From Anaerolineaceae bacterium UBA4781 (lineage in GTDB: Bacteria > Chloroflexota > Anaerolineae > Anaerolineales > Anaerolineaceae), in contig DHHD01000070.1 in assembly GCA_002403105.1 (NCBI GenBank), positions 1-14,579 of the forward strand: a stretch of 14,579 bases of DNA. The letters are read 5' to 3'. Positions 13,735-14,579 of this stretch are shown piece by piece (within the stretch, counting starts at the first letter, position 1; each line of letters begins with the position of its first letter). The notes beneath the pieces were generated by a model, which had not been told where the DNA came from, ran no database searches, and was given only the letters and a program-made list of their open reading frames with translations. Made by a program: the position numbers and the translations under genes.

Positions 13735-14250
13735 ATGAATGTACGAGAAGTAATTAAATTACCGCATCCCATGCTGCGAAAAAAAGCGCATGAAGTGCGA
13801 GACTTCGGGGATGATTTTCAAAAATTGGTAGAGGATATGGTCATCACGATGCGCGAAGAAGATGGAGTAGGGCTGGCTGCACCGCAAGTGAACCAATCCA
13901 TACGTTTGATCGTGATCGAATACCCGGAAGATGACAACCAGGAAGATGCCGAAAAGAAATTATTCATCATGGCGAATCCAGAAATAGTGAAATGGTCTGA
14001 AGAAACCGAATTGGGCATGGAGGGCTGCCTTTCCGTCCCGGATATCGTGGGGGAGGTGGAAAGAGCCCTGAAGGTTGAAGTACGCGGATTGAATCGCTAT
14101 GGAAAGAAAATGAAAGTGCGCGCGAAGGGTTGGCTGGCACGCGTCTTCCAGCATGAAATCGACCATCTGGATGGCATTCTTTTTGTCGATCGAGCCACGA
14201 CGCTCTATAAAACAAGTGATGAAGAAGCGGCTCAAGCCGAACAGGTTTAG
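13735..14250 (+). CDS. def: Peptide deformylase
   Basis: Removes the formyl group from the N-terminal methionine of new proteins, a metal-dependent step before Map. From ATG 13735 it is 171 residues, within the 165-190 usual for the family. All three signature motifs are visible: GVGLAAPQ (44-51), EGCLS with metal ligand Cys98, and QHEIDHLDG with His140, catalytic Glu141 and His144. A longer in-frame TTG (13720) would add five residues; the ATG is preferred because MNVREVIKLPHPMLR begins the way PDFs do, though its ribosome-binding site is weak (GGAT in the preceding AT-rich gap). That 60-base gap holds TATAAT at 13682-13687 and 13700-13705, either of which could be a -10 box, but no matching -35 was found. 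recF follows 15 bases after the stop. Confidence 0.95.
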   Translation: MNVREVIKLPHPMLRKKAHEVRDFGDDFQKLVEDMVITMREEDGVGLAAPQVNQSIRLIVIEYPEDDNQEDAEKKLFIMANPEIVKWSEETELGMEGCLSVPDIVGEVERALKVEVRGLNRYGKKMKVRAKGWLARVFQHEIDHLDGILFVDRATTLYKTSDEEAAQAEQV

Positions 14251-14265
14251 GTTGGATTCATTTCC

Positions 14266-14579
14266 ATGTTCTTGAAGCATATTTCCCTGACCAATTTTCG
14301 AATGTTCAAACGACTGGAAGCGGATGTTCCTGCCCATGTGACAGTCATGGTGGGCGACAACGCTCAGGGCAAGACCAGTTTTCTGGAAGCGGTTAATTTC
14401 TTTTCCACCCTAACCTCTGTACAAGCCGGCAAAGACCGAGAATTGATCAATTTTCTGGCATTGGAAGAAGAAATGCCAGTAGCCCGGCTGGTGATGGAAT
14501 TCAGCCGCGCGGGTTCCGAGCATAGCATGGAAGCGCGCTTAATATTGGGGAATGGCGGGAATGGAAATGGCCGGCTGCG
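14266..14579 (+). CDS. recF: DNA replication and repair protein RecF, C-terminus outside window
   Basis: An SMC-like ATPase that loads RecA at single-strand gaps together with RecO and RecR. The first 104 residues are visible of a family of about 360-400. The N-terminus FLKHISLTNFRMFKRLE is the usual RecF opening strand, followed by the Walker A motif GDNAQGKTSFLEAV (about 30-43), then FFSTLTSVQ, KDRELINF and MPVARLVMEF, the DNA-contact and strand region. The ATG at 14266-14268 is the natural start, though there is no strong ribosome-binding site; the def stop is 15 bases upstream, so coupling is possible. The visible end has a small Gly/Asn-rich stretch (GNGGNGNG), unusual for RecF but short. 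The gene runs off the right edge. Confidence 0.92.
   Translation, partial: MFLKHISLTNFRMFKRLEADVPAHVTVMVGDNAQGKTSFLEAVNFFSTLTSVQAGKDRELINFLALEEEMPVARLVMEFSRAGSEHSMEARLILGNGGNGNGRL

Overview
The window looks like a chromosomal segment of an anaerobic, Chloroflexota-type bacterium, most likely close to Anaerolineae. This is inferred from the style of the RecF start, a peptide deformylase gene directly before recF, a double bPH2 membrane protein with a cyclic-nucleotide-binding domain, and a VanW/YoaR-like plus serine-hydrolase fusion. No rRNA, tRNA, CRISPR array or insertion sequence was seen. Taxonomy is inference from protein style; no search was run.

Layout. (1) Positions 1-5418, minus strand: a tightly packed run reading leftward from about 5440. 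It holds a DtxR/MntR-family metalloregulator, cobalamin-independent methionine synthase (metE), an M24 Xaa-Pro peptidase, a GLSMG alpha/beta hydrolase (Est30-like) and a metallo-beta-lactamase-fold hydrolase cut by the left edge. Genes overlap or lie within about 20 bases of each other, and two ribosome-binding sites touch the preceding stop codon, so one transcript is likely. (2) A divergent control region of about 200 bases. (3) Positions 5622-8762, plus strand: methionine aminopeptidase (map, TTG start), an MFS transporter and a short adenylosuccinate-synthetase-family protein.

(4) Positions 8763-9636: an AT-rich islet that looks acquired. It carries a probable toxin-antitoxin-type pair. 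The first gene, a PBECR/DUF4258-like small nuclease-fold protein, is broken by one extra A in an A5 run. Removing that base restores a 116-residue protein whose end overlaps by 22 bases the start of an intact 143-residue DUF2283-like partner. A 41-bp dyad and a perfect TATAAT sit upstream. The islet lies between two TATTGTA heptamers, each directly after a stop codon.

(5) Positions 9696-11925, minus strand: a hypoxanthine phosphoribosyltransferase (hpt) and a membrane-anchored penicillin-recognising serine hydrolase, separated by a long perfect hairpin. (6) Positions 11969-14579, plus strand: a CNBD plus two TM-bPH2 modules membrane protein, peptide deformylase (def) and the first third of recF, cut by the right edge.

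Functional themes: methionine synthesis and N-terminal methionine processing (metE, map, def) share the window with a metal sensor. HPRT makes IMP and the PurA-like enzyme would consume it, so a purine-salvage connection is possible but they are not in one operon. The most unusual part is the broken toxin/antitoxin islet. Next are the short PurA variant, the hybrid metal site of the DtxR protein and the CNBD/bPH2 architecture.
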